A DNA stretch of 64,000 bases from Pseudarthrobacter defluvii (GTDB lineage: Bacteria > Actinomycetota > Actinomycetes > Actinomycetales > Micrococcaceae): positions 16,077 through 80,076 of the forward strand of contig NZ_CP066364.1 of NCBI RefSeq assembly GCF_030323865.1. The letters run 5' to 3'. The notes below the pieces were generated by a model. The model saw only the letters and a program-made list of their open reading frames with translations. It was not told where the DNA came from and searched no databases. Position numbers and translations under genes: made by a program. This document shows, one piece after another, positions 51,977 through 60,717 of this stretch (positions are counted from its first letter, which is position 1; the number at the start of each line of letters is the position of its first letter).

Positions 51977-52056
51977 CTGTTGTTGGGGGTCACTTTTGGC
52001 CTTTCGTGTCGGATGGTACCGATACGATCTTTGCGGACATTAGTAGGGGAAGTGAA

Positions 52057-52674
52057 ATGCCGGTCTCAAAGAACCGCTGGGTGACGCTCGGCGCAGAAAC
52101 TATCGACGAACCCGTTCTTGCCTTCCCGGAAGAGCCGCCTTTCATCCCAACGGGGGCGACGAGGCCGCAACTGAGCGTTCCGCAACCGGACCACGCGGAC
52201 CGGCTTCCCCGAAGGAACGCTGCGGGGAAGGAACCGGATTTTTGGTGGCTTGGCGTCCACGGCGGCGCGGGCGAAACGTCCCTTGCACGCCTGGACAAGA
52301 GCACCAAAGCCGCCGAGCATCACTGGCCCTTGACGGCAGCCGGATCCGTGATCGTCCTCGTTGCACGGTCCAATATCCCAGGCCTTCGCGCAGCACGGCT
52401 GGCGGCAACGGAATGGGCTTCGGGCTCACTTCCCGGGATCCACGTCGCCGGCCTCATGGTCATGGCTGACGCTCCCGGACGGCTCCCCAAAGAGATCCGC
52501 GACTTCGCCCGCGTCGTCGGTGGGGGAGTGCCCCACCTGTGGCATTTCCCGTGGGTCGACGGATGGCGTTACGGCCATGACGTCGCCACCGAGGAACTTC
52601 CCAAAGAAGCCCGCACCGTCCTCGAGCAGATACGCCTCGCCGTCGCTGCCACTGCCGGTCTCCCGGCCAAGTAG
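52057..52674 (+). CDS. Conjugation-locus protein, DUF6668-like
   Basis: 205 aa from ATG 52057 (GGGGAAG upstream). The C-terminal 130 residues look like a P-loop-type fold without a canonical Walker motif: WWLGVHGGAGETSLARLDKS, SVIVLVARSNIPGLRAARLA, AGLMVMADAPGRLPKEIRDF. Proteins of this kind (I believe DUF6668) begin actinobacterial T4SS operons. Function unknown; possibly an inactive ParA/MinD relative. Confidence 0.6.
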   Translation: MPVSKNRWVTLGAETIDEPVLAFPEEPPFIPTGATRPQLSVPQPDHADRLPRRNAAGKEPDFWWLGVHGGAGETSLARLDKSTKAAEHHWPLTAAGSVIVLVARSNIPGLRAARLAATEWASGSLPGIHVAGLMVMADAPGRLPKEIRDFARVVGGGVPHLWHFPWVDGWRYGHDVATEELPKEARTVLEQIRLAVAATAGLPAK

Positions 52675-52689
52675 AAAGAAGAAAACCCA

Positions 52690-52977
52690 ATGTTGTTCTC
52701 CAAGGCCCTCGAATGGTCAAGCTTTGCCATCACCGAGATACCGAACCCGGGCACCGGCGAGGCCCCTCCCGGCGCTGAAGGGTTGCTGACGATCCTCAAG
52801 TGGGTCGCCTGGATCGTCTTCGGCCTGGCCGTGGCCGGCATCCTGATCACAGCCGGAACGATGATGATCAACAACCGACGCGGCGAGGGCGGCGAGCACG
52901 CCGGCCGGCTGGCATGGGTCCTCGGCGGCTGCATCCTCGCAGCCTCCGCTGGCGGCGTCGTTGGCGCCCTGGTCTAA
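52690..52977 (+). CDS. VirB2/TrbC-like small membrane protein
   Basis: 95 aa with two hydrophobic helices (ILKWVAWIVFGLAVAGILIT and LAWVLGGCILAASAGGVVGA) flanking a charged loop, the topology of VirB2-type pilin or channel subunits. AGAAAGAAG precedes the ATG. It lies between the DUF6668-like gene and the membrane-anchored protein at 52989. Confidence 0.65.
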   Translation: MLFSKALEWSSFAITEIPNPGTGEAPPGAEGLLTILKWVAWIVFGLAVAGILITAGTMMINNRRGEGGEHAGRLAWVLGGCILAASAGGVVGALV

Positions 52978-52988
52978 GGAGCTTTGCC

Positions 52989-53714
52989 ATGACTGAACCG
53001 ACAGTGAACGAAGACCAGAATCCGCTGACCAAACCTAAGTTCATCATCTCGGCCGTTGTCGTGGCGATCATTGTCGCGCTCGGGATCATCCTCGCCCTGG
53101 TTCCCAGAGGTGGGGAAACGGCGTCCCCTGAACCGAGCACCATCAACACAAGCACCAGCAGCGGTCAACCGACCGCGGCGTCGGCGTCCAGCGTGTGCGG
53201 CCTGCCATCCGGTGACCAGGCCAAGCCGGCCGCCGCACCCGCCGATACCAAATGGGAATTGGTCGGCAAGATCGCCGCACCAACATCGCCGACGCAATTC
53301 GGCCCCGGCAAGACCGAAACCAATGGACTCCGCTCCTGCTTTGCACACTCACCCACCGGGGCGCTCTACGCCGGGGCAAACATGATTGTTCTCGGGAGTT
53401 CTGGACGTCCCGACCTGTTGGCCCAGCATCTCGTGGTCGAGGGACCGGAACGAGACAAGATGCTGTCGGAGCCACCGACCAGCGCCCCGACGACGGCACC
53501 GTTTCAGATCGCGGGCTACAAGGTCGTGGACTACACCGGCGACCGCGCCGTCATTGAATACGGCCTCACAGCAGCAAACGGCAGCGTCGGGTCAGTGCCC
53601 GTGGCAATGCAGTGGCAAGGCGGCGATTGGAAATGGGTTCTGCCCGCCACTGGCATGGCAGAAGCACGACAGCTCTCTGATTTGAACAGCTTCATTAGTT
53701 GGGCGGGGGTCTAA
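52989..53714 (+). CDS. Membrane-anchored conjugation protein (VirB8-like position)
   Basis: 241 aa. ATG 52989 follows TAAGGAG at the end of the previous gene. One N-terminal transmembrane helix (FIISAVVVAIIVALGIILAL), a Ser/Thr/Pro linker and an extracytoplasmic domain (WELVGKIAAPTSPTQFGPGK, VPVAMQWQGGDWKWVLPATG). The topology matches VirB8-type bridging proteins and DUF8175-type conserved proteins; homology to VirB8 cannot be shown by eye. Confidence 0.65.
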   Translation: MTEPTVNEDQNPLTKPKFIISAVVVAIIVALGIILALVPRGGETASPEPSTINTSTSSGQPTAASASSVCGLPSGDQAKPAAAPADTKWELVGKIAAPTSPTQFGPGKTETNGLRSCFAHSPTGALYAGANMIVLGSSGRPDLLAQHLVVEGPERDKMLSEPPTSAPTTAPFQIAGYKVVDYTGDRAVIEYGLTAANGSVGSVPVAMQWQGGDWKWVLPATGMAEARQLSDLNSFISWAGV

Positions 53715-53716
53715 CT

Positions 53717-55036
53717 TTGTTTCCGGCCAACGAGAACGGGCAGCCCTGCAAACCGTGGGAAGTTGGATGCGTCGTTTCAGACTGGGCGAATGATCGTGCC
53801 AATGACGCGGTCAAGAACATGGCTCAGGCAGTCGCAGACGCTGTGGGAAACGTCGTCAAGACGCTTGGGACGTTTTGGGTGAATGTGGGAACTCCCGCTC
53901 TAACCGCAGCCCCGGGTGGGTCGACTGCGAGTGATCCGGTGTTGTTTCTGCAGAACAGTCTCTATTTCTGGACGGCTTCCTTGGCTGTGCTGTCCGTCCT
54001 CGTGGGTGCCGCCAAGATGACGATTGAGCGCAGGGGTGCACCGTTGCGGGATCTGGTGCGTTCGCTGGCGACCCTGATCGTCGTCTCCGGCGCTGGTGTC
54101 GCAGCAGTGGGACTGCTGACGGTTGCCGCTGATCAGTTCTCGGCTTGGATCATCACTAACTCCACGAACGGCACCTCGTTCAACGAGAACATCACAGCCT
54201 TGTTGGCGCTTTCGGCCACCAGCCCGCTCGGGTCGATCATGATCATTCTCCTAGGGCTGGTCGCGATTCTGGCCTCCGTCATGCAGATCGTGCTCATGAT
54301 CATCCGCGGTGGCCTGCTCGTCATCCTGACGGGGATCTTCCCTACGGCTGCAGCTTTCACCAACACCGAAGCTGGCAAGGGGTGGTTCCAGAAGTGCACG
54401 GCATGGCTGATCGCCTTCATTCTCTACAAACCCGCGGCCGCCATTATCTACGCGACGGCCTTCCAGCTCAGCGGCAGCAAGATCTTCGGAAACGTTGGTG
54501 ACGGCAAGGACTTCGGCTCCGCGCTCCTGACCACAGTCACCGGACTTGCTCTGATGATCATTGCCTTGTTCGCCATGCCAGCCCTCATGCGGTTCGTCAC
54601 CCCCATGGTTGGCGCTGTCGCTGGCGGCAATGGCGCTCTGGCAGCAGGGACGGTCGGCGCACTGGCTTCCGGCGCCATCAGCATGGGCAGCGCCGGACGC
54701 GGCGGAGGGTCATCCACCAGCTCGACGACAACCAGCAGCACCTCGAGTCAAAGCCCCGGATCACAGGGCCCCTCAGGCACTGGCAGCCAAGGAACGGCAG
54801 GAACGTCCGGCACAGCAGGGAAGACGGGTACCCGGAGCGCCGGAGTCACTGGCGCGGCAGCATCTACCGGTGCCGGTAGTGCTGCTGCAGGCGGCGGAGC
54901 GGCCGTCAGCGGTGGCGCTGTGGCCGCGGGCGCGGGCGGTGTCGCCGTACTGGCCGCACAGAAGGGCGTTGAAGCAGGCCAGGCCGCTTCCGGGGCCATC
55001 AAAGACATGAGCGAAGAATCCACGGGGGGTGCCTGA
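53717..55036 (+). CDS. VirB6/TrbL-like polytopic membrane protein
   Basis: About 440 aa. N-terminal part with WEVGCVVSDWANDRANDAVK, six or so hydrophobic helices between residues 75 and 310 (for example LYFWTASLAVLSVLVGAAKM, GSIMIILLGLVAILASVMQI, LLTTVTGLALMIIALFAMPA), then a long Gly/Ser/Thr/Ala-rich tail. TrbL/VirB6 proteins form the inner-membrane channel of T4SS and often have such tails. TTG 53717 is preferred, with a G-rich stretch before it; TTG 53699 is an alternative overlapping the previous gene. Confidence 0.75.
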   Translation: MFPANENGQPCKPWEVGCVVSDWANDRANDAVKNMAQAVADAVGNVVKTLGTFWVNVGTPALTAAPGGSTASDPVLFLQNSLYFWTASLAVLSVLVGAAKMTIERRGAPLRDLVRSLATLIVVSGAGVAAVGLLTVAADQFSAWIITNSTNGTSFNENITALLALSATSPLGSIMIILLGLVAILASVMQIVLMIIRGGLLVILTGIFPTAAAFTNTEAGKGWFQKCTAWLIAFILYKPAAAIIYATAFQLSGSKIFGNVGDGKDFGSALLTTVTGLALMIIALFAMPALMRFVTPMVGAVAGGNGALAAGTVGALASGAISMGSAGRGGGSSTSSTTTSSTSSQSPGSQGPSGTGSQGTAGTSGTAGKTGTRSAGVTGAAASTGAGSAAAGGGAAVSGGAVAAGAGGVAVLAAQKGVEAGQAASGAIKDMSEESTGGA

Positions 55037-55037
55037 G

Positions 55038-56549
55038 ATGGCAGCTATCGAGAACACATACAGGGAACCGACCTACGGCAACTGGCGGCGTCCGCGCAAA
55101 GCGGGCATCGGCACCCTTGGCGGGCTGGCAACAGCCGGTTTGTTTGTTGGCCTCATTATCACGGTGATCTGTCTCTTTGTGGGCGGCTGGTTCGCCGGGC
55201 TCGTTGCTCTGTTCATTCTTGGGGTGGCGCTGGCGGTCGTCTCGGTGACCGACAAGCACAACAAGTCCGTGGGGGAGCGGGTCTTCGCCCGGCTGGCGTT
55301 CCGCTCCGCGCGGCGCAAGAAGGCCAACATCTACCGCTCCGGTCCGCTGGGACTGACGCCTTGGGGCGAGTTCCAGCTGCCTGGGATCTCTGCCGGTTCC
55401 AAGCTGTATGAGTTCACCGACTCCTATGGCCGCCCCTTCGCGCTGATCCACCTTCCCTCAACTGCGCACTACACCGTTGTCTTCGGCACCCAGCCCGACG
55501 GGGCATCCTTGGTTGATCCCGAGCAGATTGATGCCTGGGTGGCTAACTGGGGCGGCTGGCTGGCTTCGTTGTCGAATGAACCTGCCGTCGTGGCTGCATC
55601 CGTCACGGTCGAAACCGCACCCGATTCCGGGGCGCGGCTGCGCCGGGAAGTTGAATCGAACATCCATGACGATGCCCCTGACATTGCCAAGGCCATGCTC
55701 CGGGAGGCCCTGGCGACTTACCCGCAGGGTTCGGCCACGATCCGTGCTTGGGTCGCGCTGACGTTCAGTGCCGCTGCCCGGGCCGGCGGCAAGCGGCGCA
55801 CGGCAGAAGAGATCGCTCGGGATCTCGCTTCGCGGCTTCCCAGCCTGACCGAGCGGCTGGAATCCACCGGCGCCGGAGCCTGCGCACCGTTGAATGCCCA
55901 GGAACTGTGTGAGGTCGTGCGGGTCGCGTACGACCCTGCAGCGGCACGGCTCATTGACGAAGCCCACTACCAGGGCACACCTGTGGACCTGGACTGGGGC
56001 GACGTTGGACCGTCCGCCCACCAAGCGGGCTGGGACGGCTACCGCCACGATTCCGGGCACTCGGTGTCCTGGACCATGACGGGCGCACCCCGCGGACACA
56101 TCCTGGCCTCGGCTCTGGCCCGCTTGGTCGCACCGCACGGGGAGATTGCCCGCAAGCGGGTCACCTTGCTGTACCGGCCGATCGAAGCAGGCCGCGCGGC
56201 CGCCATCGTGGAATCTGACCAGACCAGCGCCCTGACCCGGGCCTCCTCGACTAACCGGCCCACCGCCCGCGCCCTGGTCGACGCCCGCGCGGCGCAGGCC
56301 ACCGCAGCGGAGGAAGCCAAGGGTGCCGGGCTGGTCAACTTCGGCATGGTGGTCACGGCTACGGTGCTGTCCTCCCGTGACCTTGAGGACACTGTGGCCG
56401 TCGTGGAAGGCAATCTCGGTCCGTCGGCACGTCTGCTGTTGCGGCGCGCTTACGGCTCACAGGATTCTGCCTTTGCCGCGTCCCTGCCACTGGGTCTGGT
56501 CCTGCCCAAGCACTTGAAGGTTCCCGAAGAGATCCGCGAGGCCATGTGA
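55038..56549 (+). CDS. SCO6880-like conjugation protein
   Basis: 503 aa from ATG 55038. Two N-terminal transmembrane helices (LATAGLFVGLIITVICLFVG, WFAGLVALFILGVALAVVSV), then a large cytoplasmic domain (SAGSKLYEFTDSYGRPFALI, DSGHSVSWTMTGAPRGHILA). Proteins of the SCO6880 family are hallmark components of actinobacterial conjugation loci and are thought to correspond to VirB3 fused to the N-terminal part of VirB4; the ATPase part follows as a separate gene. The end overlaps the next start (TGATG). Confidence 0.8.
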   Translation: MAAIENTYREPTYGNWRRPRKAGIGTLGGLATAGLFVGLIITVICLFVGGWFAGLVALFILGVALAVVSVTDKHNKSVGERVFARLAFRSARRKKANIYRSGPLGLTPWGEFQLPGISAGSKLYEFTDSYGRPFALIHLPSTAHYTVVFGTQPDGASLVDPEQIDAWVANWGGWLASLSNEPAVVAASVTVETAPDSGARLRREVESNIHDDAPDIAKAMLREALATYPQGSATIRAWVALTFSAAARAGGKRRTAEEIARDLASRLPSLTERLESTGAGACAPLNAQELCEVVRVAYDPAAARLIDEAHYQGTPVDLDWGDVGPSAHQAGWDGYRHDSGHSVSWTMTGAPRGHILASALARLVAPHGEIARKRVTLLYRPIEAGRAAAIVESDQTSALTRASSTNRPTARALVDARAAQATAAEEAKGAGLVNFGMVVTATVLSSRDLEDTVAVVEGNLGPSARLLLRRAYGSQDSAFAASLPLGLVLPKHLKVPEEIREAM

Positions 56550-58168
56550 TGTTCGGCAGCAAGACCAAGTACCAGCGCACACAGGCCCCGGCCACGAAGC
56601 TCGCGGCCGCTGTCGCCCGCCGCCCGGGCCTTCGGGGCTGGCGCGGCCGCGGGCAGGGCGAAGCTGTCTACGTCACTGCAGCCGACGAATGGCGCGGAAC
56701 CTCGGTCCAGGTCTGCGGTCTCTGGCCGTTCGTGGGCGGCAGTGGGACCCCGATCCTAGGTGTCCCGATCGGCGTTCACACCGACACCGGCGCGCCCTTC
56801 GGCGCCGATCCGATCAGCTGGTTCATGCACGGCATGATCAACAACCCCTCCATGTTCGTCCTTGGCCTGCCGCACTACGGCAAGTCCACCCTGGTCCGGC
56901 ACATTGTCCTAGGCCTGGCAGGCCGGAGCATCAACCCGTTGATCCTCGGTGACCTGAAGCCGGATTACGTTGACCTGATCGAAGCTCTCGGCGGGCAGGT
57001 CATCAGTCTGGGCCCTGGACGCGGCCATTTGAATGTCCTGGACCCGGGTGAAGCCACGGGAGCCGCCGTCAGGCTGCTCGCCTCGGCCGAGGAACACCGG
57101 GCCAACGCGAACCGGACCCTGAACGATCCAGATGGCGGCCAGGCCGCGGCCGCGCCGCTGCTCGCTGCAGCAGTGAAGGCGGAGAAGCTGGCCGAACAGC
57201 TGATGGCCGACTCGCACAACCGGCGCCTGAACATGATCACGGCGCTGATCACCATCGTGCGGAACGCCAAGCCCAGCGCCCACGAGGAATCCCTGCTTGA
57301 CCGGGCCCTGCACATCCTGGACGAGCGCCTGGACCGGGTGCCCCTGATCGGGGACCTGATCGAGGTCATCAAAGACGCCCCCGACGAGCTGCGGGCGATC
57401 GCCCTGGACCGCGGCGACATGAGCCGCTACCTCGACGCGACCGACCAACTGCGCCAGTCGCTGTACTCCCTGAACGGCTCGGGCCGGTTCTCGGACATGT
57501 TCTCCCAGCCAACCGACCAGCCGATGGACCTGACCAAACCCGTGGTCTTCGACCTCTCCGGGATCTCCGACACCCAGCGCGACATCCAGGCGGCCTGCCT
57601 GCTGGCCTGCTGGTCCACCGGGTTCGCCACCGTCCAGGTCGCCCACACCCTGGCCGACGCCGGCCTGGAACCGCGCCGGAACTACTTCGTCGTCATGGAC
57701 GAGCTCTGGCGGGCCCTGCGCTCCGGTGAAGGCATGGTCGACCGGGTCGACTCCCTCACCCGTCTCAACCGCACCGAAGGTGTCGGGCAGGCCATGATCA
57801 CGCACACCATGAGCGACCTCGAAGCCCTGCCCACCGAATCCGAACGGATGAAAGCGCGCGGTTTCGTCGAACGCTCCGGCATGGTCGTCTGCGGCGCCCT
57901 GCCCGGGGCCGAAATGGAAAAACTCAACAAAGCCGTCACCCTCTCCAGGGCCGAACAGGCCCGCCTCATCTCCTGGGCCGACCCGGGATCATGGACCGAC
58001 GTCGGCGGCTCCCGCAAACGCGTCCGCCCGGGCCTGGGCAAATTCCTCTTCAAAGTCGGCGGCCGCCCCGGAATCCCGGTCGCACTCAAACTCACCAGCG
58101 TCGAAGAACGGCTGCACGACACCAACAAACGCTGGACGATCAACAACACCGGCGAGGGGGCGAACTGA
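56549..58168 (+). CDS. virB4: VirB4/TraC-type T4SS ATPase
   Basis: 539 aa. Walker A GLPHYGKST (residues 106-114), Walker B YFVVMDELWR, and the downstream RLNRTEGVGQAMITHTMSDL box with sensor-like residues. It powers assembly and substrate translocation of the secretion channel. It lacks the usual N-terminal VirB4 domain, which the preceding SCO6880-like protein probably supplies. ATG 56549 overlaps the previous stop; an in-frame GTG one codon earlier is less likely. Confidence 0.85.
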   Translation: MFGSKTKYQRTQAPATKLAAAVARRPGLRGWRGRGQGEAVYVTAADEWRGTSVQVCGLWPFVGGSGTPILGVPIGVHTDTGAPFGADPISWFMHGMINNPSMFVLGLPHYGKSTLVRHIVLGLAGRSINPLILGDLKPDYVDLIEALGGQVISLGPGRGHLNVLDPGEATGAAVRLLASAEEHRANANRTLNDPDGGQAAAAPLLAAAVKAEKLAEQLMADSHNRRLNMITALITIVRNAKPSAHEESLLDRALHILDERLDRVPLIGDLIEVIKDAPDELRAIALDRGDMSRYLDATDQLRQSLYSLNGSGRFSDMFSQPTDQPMDLTKPVVFDLSGISDTQRDIQAACLLACWSTGFATVQVAHTLADAGLEPRRNYFVVMDELWRALRSGEGMVDRVDSLTRLNRTEGVGQAMITHTMSDLEALPTESERMKARGFVERSGMVVCGALPGAEMEKLNKAVTLSRAEQARLISWADPGSWTDVGGSRKRVRPGLGKFLFKVGGRPGIPVALKLTSVEERLHDTNKRWTINNTGEGAN

Positions 58169-59937
58169 TGGGCGCACCAAGCAGCGGCAAACGCTCGCAG
58201 CTCGACACCGAAACCATCCTGCTCTGGGTCTTCATCACCATCGTGGTGCTCGGTGTCGGCTCGGTCGCCGGCGCCGTGCACCTGGGCTCGATCCTGTCCG
58301 GTGACGGCCAGACACTGCCGGCGAACCCGTTTGAACTGGTCTTCAGCCTGATCTCCCAGAAGGTCACCTGGCCCCCGGCCGCAACCTGGGTCCTGATCGG
58401 CTTCGCTGTCATCATCATCGTCGTCTCCGTCCTGGTGGTCCGGTCGGTGCTGCGCAAACGGTCCAAACGTTCCCGGGTGGACGCCGCCGCGCAGCACATG
58501 GCCAAAGGCCGCGACCTGCGCGCCCTCAGCCTGCGCGGTGCCACCGCCACCGCCGAACGCCTCGGCGTGACAGGATCACCCGGCGTCCCGGTCGGTAAGA
58601 CCGTCCTCGGCGGACAGATGGTCTACGGGTCCTGGGAAGACATGCACATCGACATCTGGGGACCCCGCACAGGCAAGACGACATCCCGGGCGATCCCGGC
58701 GATCCTCGCCGCCCCGGGAGCGGCGCTGGTGACCTCGAACAAGCGGGACATCGTCGACGGAACCCGCGACGTCCGCGCCGCCGACGGCCCCGTATGGGTG
58801 TTCGACCCGCAGTCCGTCGCCCTCGAGGAACCCACGTGGTGGTGGAACCCCCTGTCCTACGTCACCGACGAGGTGAAAGCAGCACGCCTGGCCGACCACT
58901 TCGCCGCCGGTTCCCGTGGCCCCGACGCCAAAACCGACGCCTACTTCGACCCCGCCGGCCAGGACCTCCTCGCCGGGCTCCTCCTCGCCGCCGCCCTCGA
59001 CAGCCGGCCGATCACGCAGGTCCACACCTGGCTGACCCGACCGGCTGACGATGAAGCGGTGGACATCCTCAAATCCCACGGCTTCACCCAGACCGCCAAC
59101 GCCGTCGGCGGCGTCATCAACGCCCCCGAAAAACAGCGCGGCGGCGTGTACGGCACGGCACTGCAGATGGCCTCCTGCCTCACCAACCGCCAAGTCGCCC
59201 GCTGGGTCACCCCGCAGGGCGACAACGACACCCGGCCGCAGTTCGACCCTGCAGCATTCGTCCGCTCCAAAGGCACCCTGTACAGCCTGTCCAAGGAAGG
59301 CAAAGGCACCGCCGGCCCGCTCGTGACCGCGCTGACCGTGGCCACTGTCGAGGCCGCCGAAGAACTCGCCGTCCACTCGCCCGGCGGCCGGCTCGCCACA
59401 CCCATGGTCGGTGTCCTGGACGAAGCAGCCAACGTCTGCCGCTGGCGGGAGCTCCCGAACCTTTACAGCCACTACGGATCCCGCGGCATCGTCCTGATGA
59501 CCATCCTCCAATCCTGGTCCCAAGGCGTTGAAGTTTGGGGACGCGACGGGATGCGCAAACTCTGGAGCGCCTCCAACATCAAGGTCTACGGCGGCGGCGT
59601 CGCCGAAGCCGAATTCCTCAACGAGCTTGCCCAGCTCGTGGGGGAGTACAGGTACTCCAACATGACCAGAAGCCGCTCCAAACAAGGCACCTCCTACAGC
59701 CGCGACGACGACCGCAAGGAACGCACCCTGGACGTCTCGGACCTGGCCGCCTTTCCTCGCGGCCGGGCCATCATGTTCGCCTCCGGCACCCCCGCGGCGC
59801 TGCTGGAAACGGTGCCCTGGATGAGCGGACCGCAAGCTGACGCGGTCCGGGCCTCCATCGCCGCACACGACCCCGCGAACAAGCCGGCGGTCGCGGCCGG
59901 GAACCGGTGGATCGCCGCGGGCGCCTCACATGAGTGA
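58168..59937 (+). CDS. traG: VirD4/TraG-type coupling protein
   Basis: 589 aa. Two N-terminal membrane helices (LLWVFITIVVLGVGSVAGAV, WVLIGFAVIIIVVSVLVVRS), Walker A GPRTGKTT (165-172), Walker B GVLDEAANV, and the C-terminal TraM-binding-like region (VYGGGVAEAEFLNELAQLVG). It brings the relaxosome (relaxase at 26627-28186) to the channel. The ATG overlaps the previous stop, and the gene is part of the continuous operon 52057-60355. Confidence 0.9.
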   Translation: MGAPSSGKRSQLDTETILLWVFITIVVLGVGSVAGAVHLGSILSGDGQTLPANPFELVFSLISQKVTWPPAATWVLIGFAVIIIVVSVLVVRSVLRKRSKRSRVDAAAQHMAKGRDLRALSLRGATATAERLGVTGSPGVPVGKTVLGGQMVYGSWEDMHIDIWGPRTGKTTSRAIPAILAAPGAALVTSNKRDIVDGTRDVRAADGPVWVFDPQSVALEEPTWWWNPLSYVTDEVKAARLADHFAAGSRGPDAKTDAYFDPAGQDLLAGLLLAAALDSRPITQVHTWLTRPADDEAVDILKSHGFTQTANAVGGVINAPEKQRGGVYGTALQMASCLTNRQVARWVTPQGDNDTRPQFDPAAFVRSKGTLYSLSKEGKGTAGPLVTALTVATVEAAEELAVHSPGGRLATPMVGVLDEAANVCRWRELPNLYSHYGSRGIVLMTILQSWSQGVEVWGRDGMRKLWSASNIKVYGGGVAEAEFLNELAQLVGEYRYSNMTRSRSKQGTSYSRDDDRKERTLDVSDLAAFPRGRAIMFASGTPAALLETVPWMSGPQADAVRASIAAHDPANKPAVAAGNRWIAAGASHE

Positions 59938-60355
59938 GGGCCTGGGGGAGTGGGACGAAGAGCCGGACGACAATTCGGCCGGCGCGACGGAGTCGACCGA
60001 GGAGGACGCGCAAGCTCCTGAGTTGTTCTACCCGAATGTCGCCGAATTCGTCAGCAACAAGCTGGCCACGAGCTACCGCCGGCAACTGAACGTCCAAGGC
60101 GGGGTGACCTGGTGCCCGCAATGGTGGAAGCACGCCGAAGCCATTAGCCGCCTCGAAGCGCTCTGGCGCGCCTGGGAATTCCTGCGCCTGGACGGCACCA
60201 CGGGGATGAGCGTCTGGTGGCGCGACCACGCAGACCACCACATGTCCGTCCTGCTCTCAACAGACGGCCCATTTAAAGGCTGCACCCCGGACGAAGGCCA
60301 CCGCTCCAAACTCGCCCCGCTGCCCTGCGAGGAACCACCCGCAGGGCTGTTCTAA
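59930..60355 (+). CDS. DUF4913 protein
   Basis: 141 aa. Acidic N-terminus (EWDEEPDDNSAGATESTEED) then the DUF4913 core: LFYPNVAEFVSNKLATSYRR, TWCPQWWKHAEAISRLEALW, WWRDHADHHMSVLLSTDGPF. This family follows traG-type genes in many actinobacterial plasmids; the function is unknown. It overlaps the end of the coupling protein by 8 nt and closes the operon. Confidence 0.8.
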   Translation: MSEGLGEWDEEPDDNSAGATESTEEDAQAPELFYPNVAEFVSNKLATSYRRQLNVQGGVTWCPQWWKHAEAISRLEALWRAWEFLRLDGTTGMSVWWRDHADHHMSVLLSTDGPFKGCTPDEGHRSKLAPLPCEEPPAGLF

Positions 60356-60717
60356 ACCGGCTGTTTCCAACGCTCAAGGTGACCTCGCGAGCTGTCCACA
60401 GTTGGGGTCAATCCGGGTTATCCACGGCTGAAAACCGGGAGCCACCAGGAAAGCTCCCTCAGCAGAAGTAGCGGTGGATAACCCACCAGGATTGTCCCCC
60501 GCCTGCGGGCAGCGGAAAAGCAGTCCAGACGGGTTCTGAACCGGAGCGCCGATTTACCGGACGTGGATGCTTACCCCGGCCATTCGCTGGTCCAAGTCCG
60601 CCGGTAGCGAAAGGCTTCGTCAGGCGTGGCTTTCCTCGTCTAACTGTCGGAGCCTGCCGGTACGGTAGGTGCTACGCCCGGAGTCACGTCCGATGACCTG
60701 GAGAAGAAAGGCGCCGC
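60356..60717. other. Intergenic region with three DnaA-box-like sites
   Basis: No gene. It contains CTGTCCACA (60392-60400), TTATCCACG (60418-60426) and, inverted, GTGGATAA (60474-60481); these match DnaA-box consensus at 7-8 of 9 bases. The rest would hold the terminator of the transfer operon and the promoter of the next operon; neither is clear. GAGAAAG lies 9 bp before the ATG at 60718. Confidence 0.45.

Noticed and set aside
58576..59868. Minus-strand 430-codon frame over the coupling protein
   Set aside because: Antisense of a gene with clear Walker motifs.
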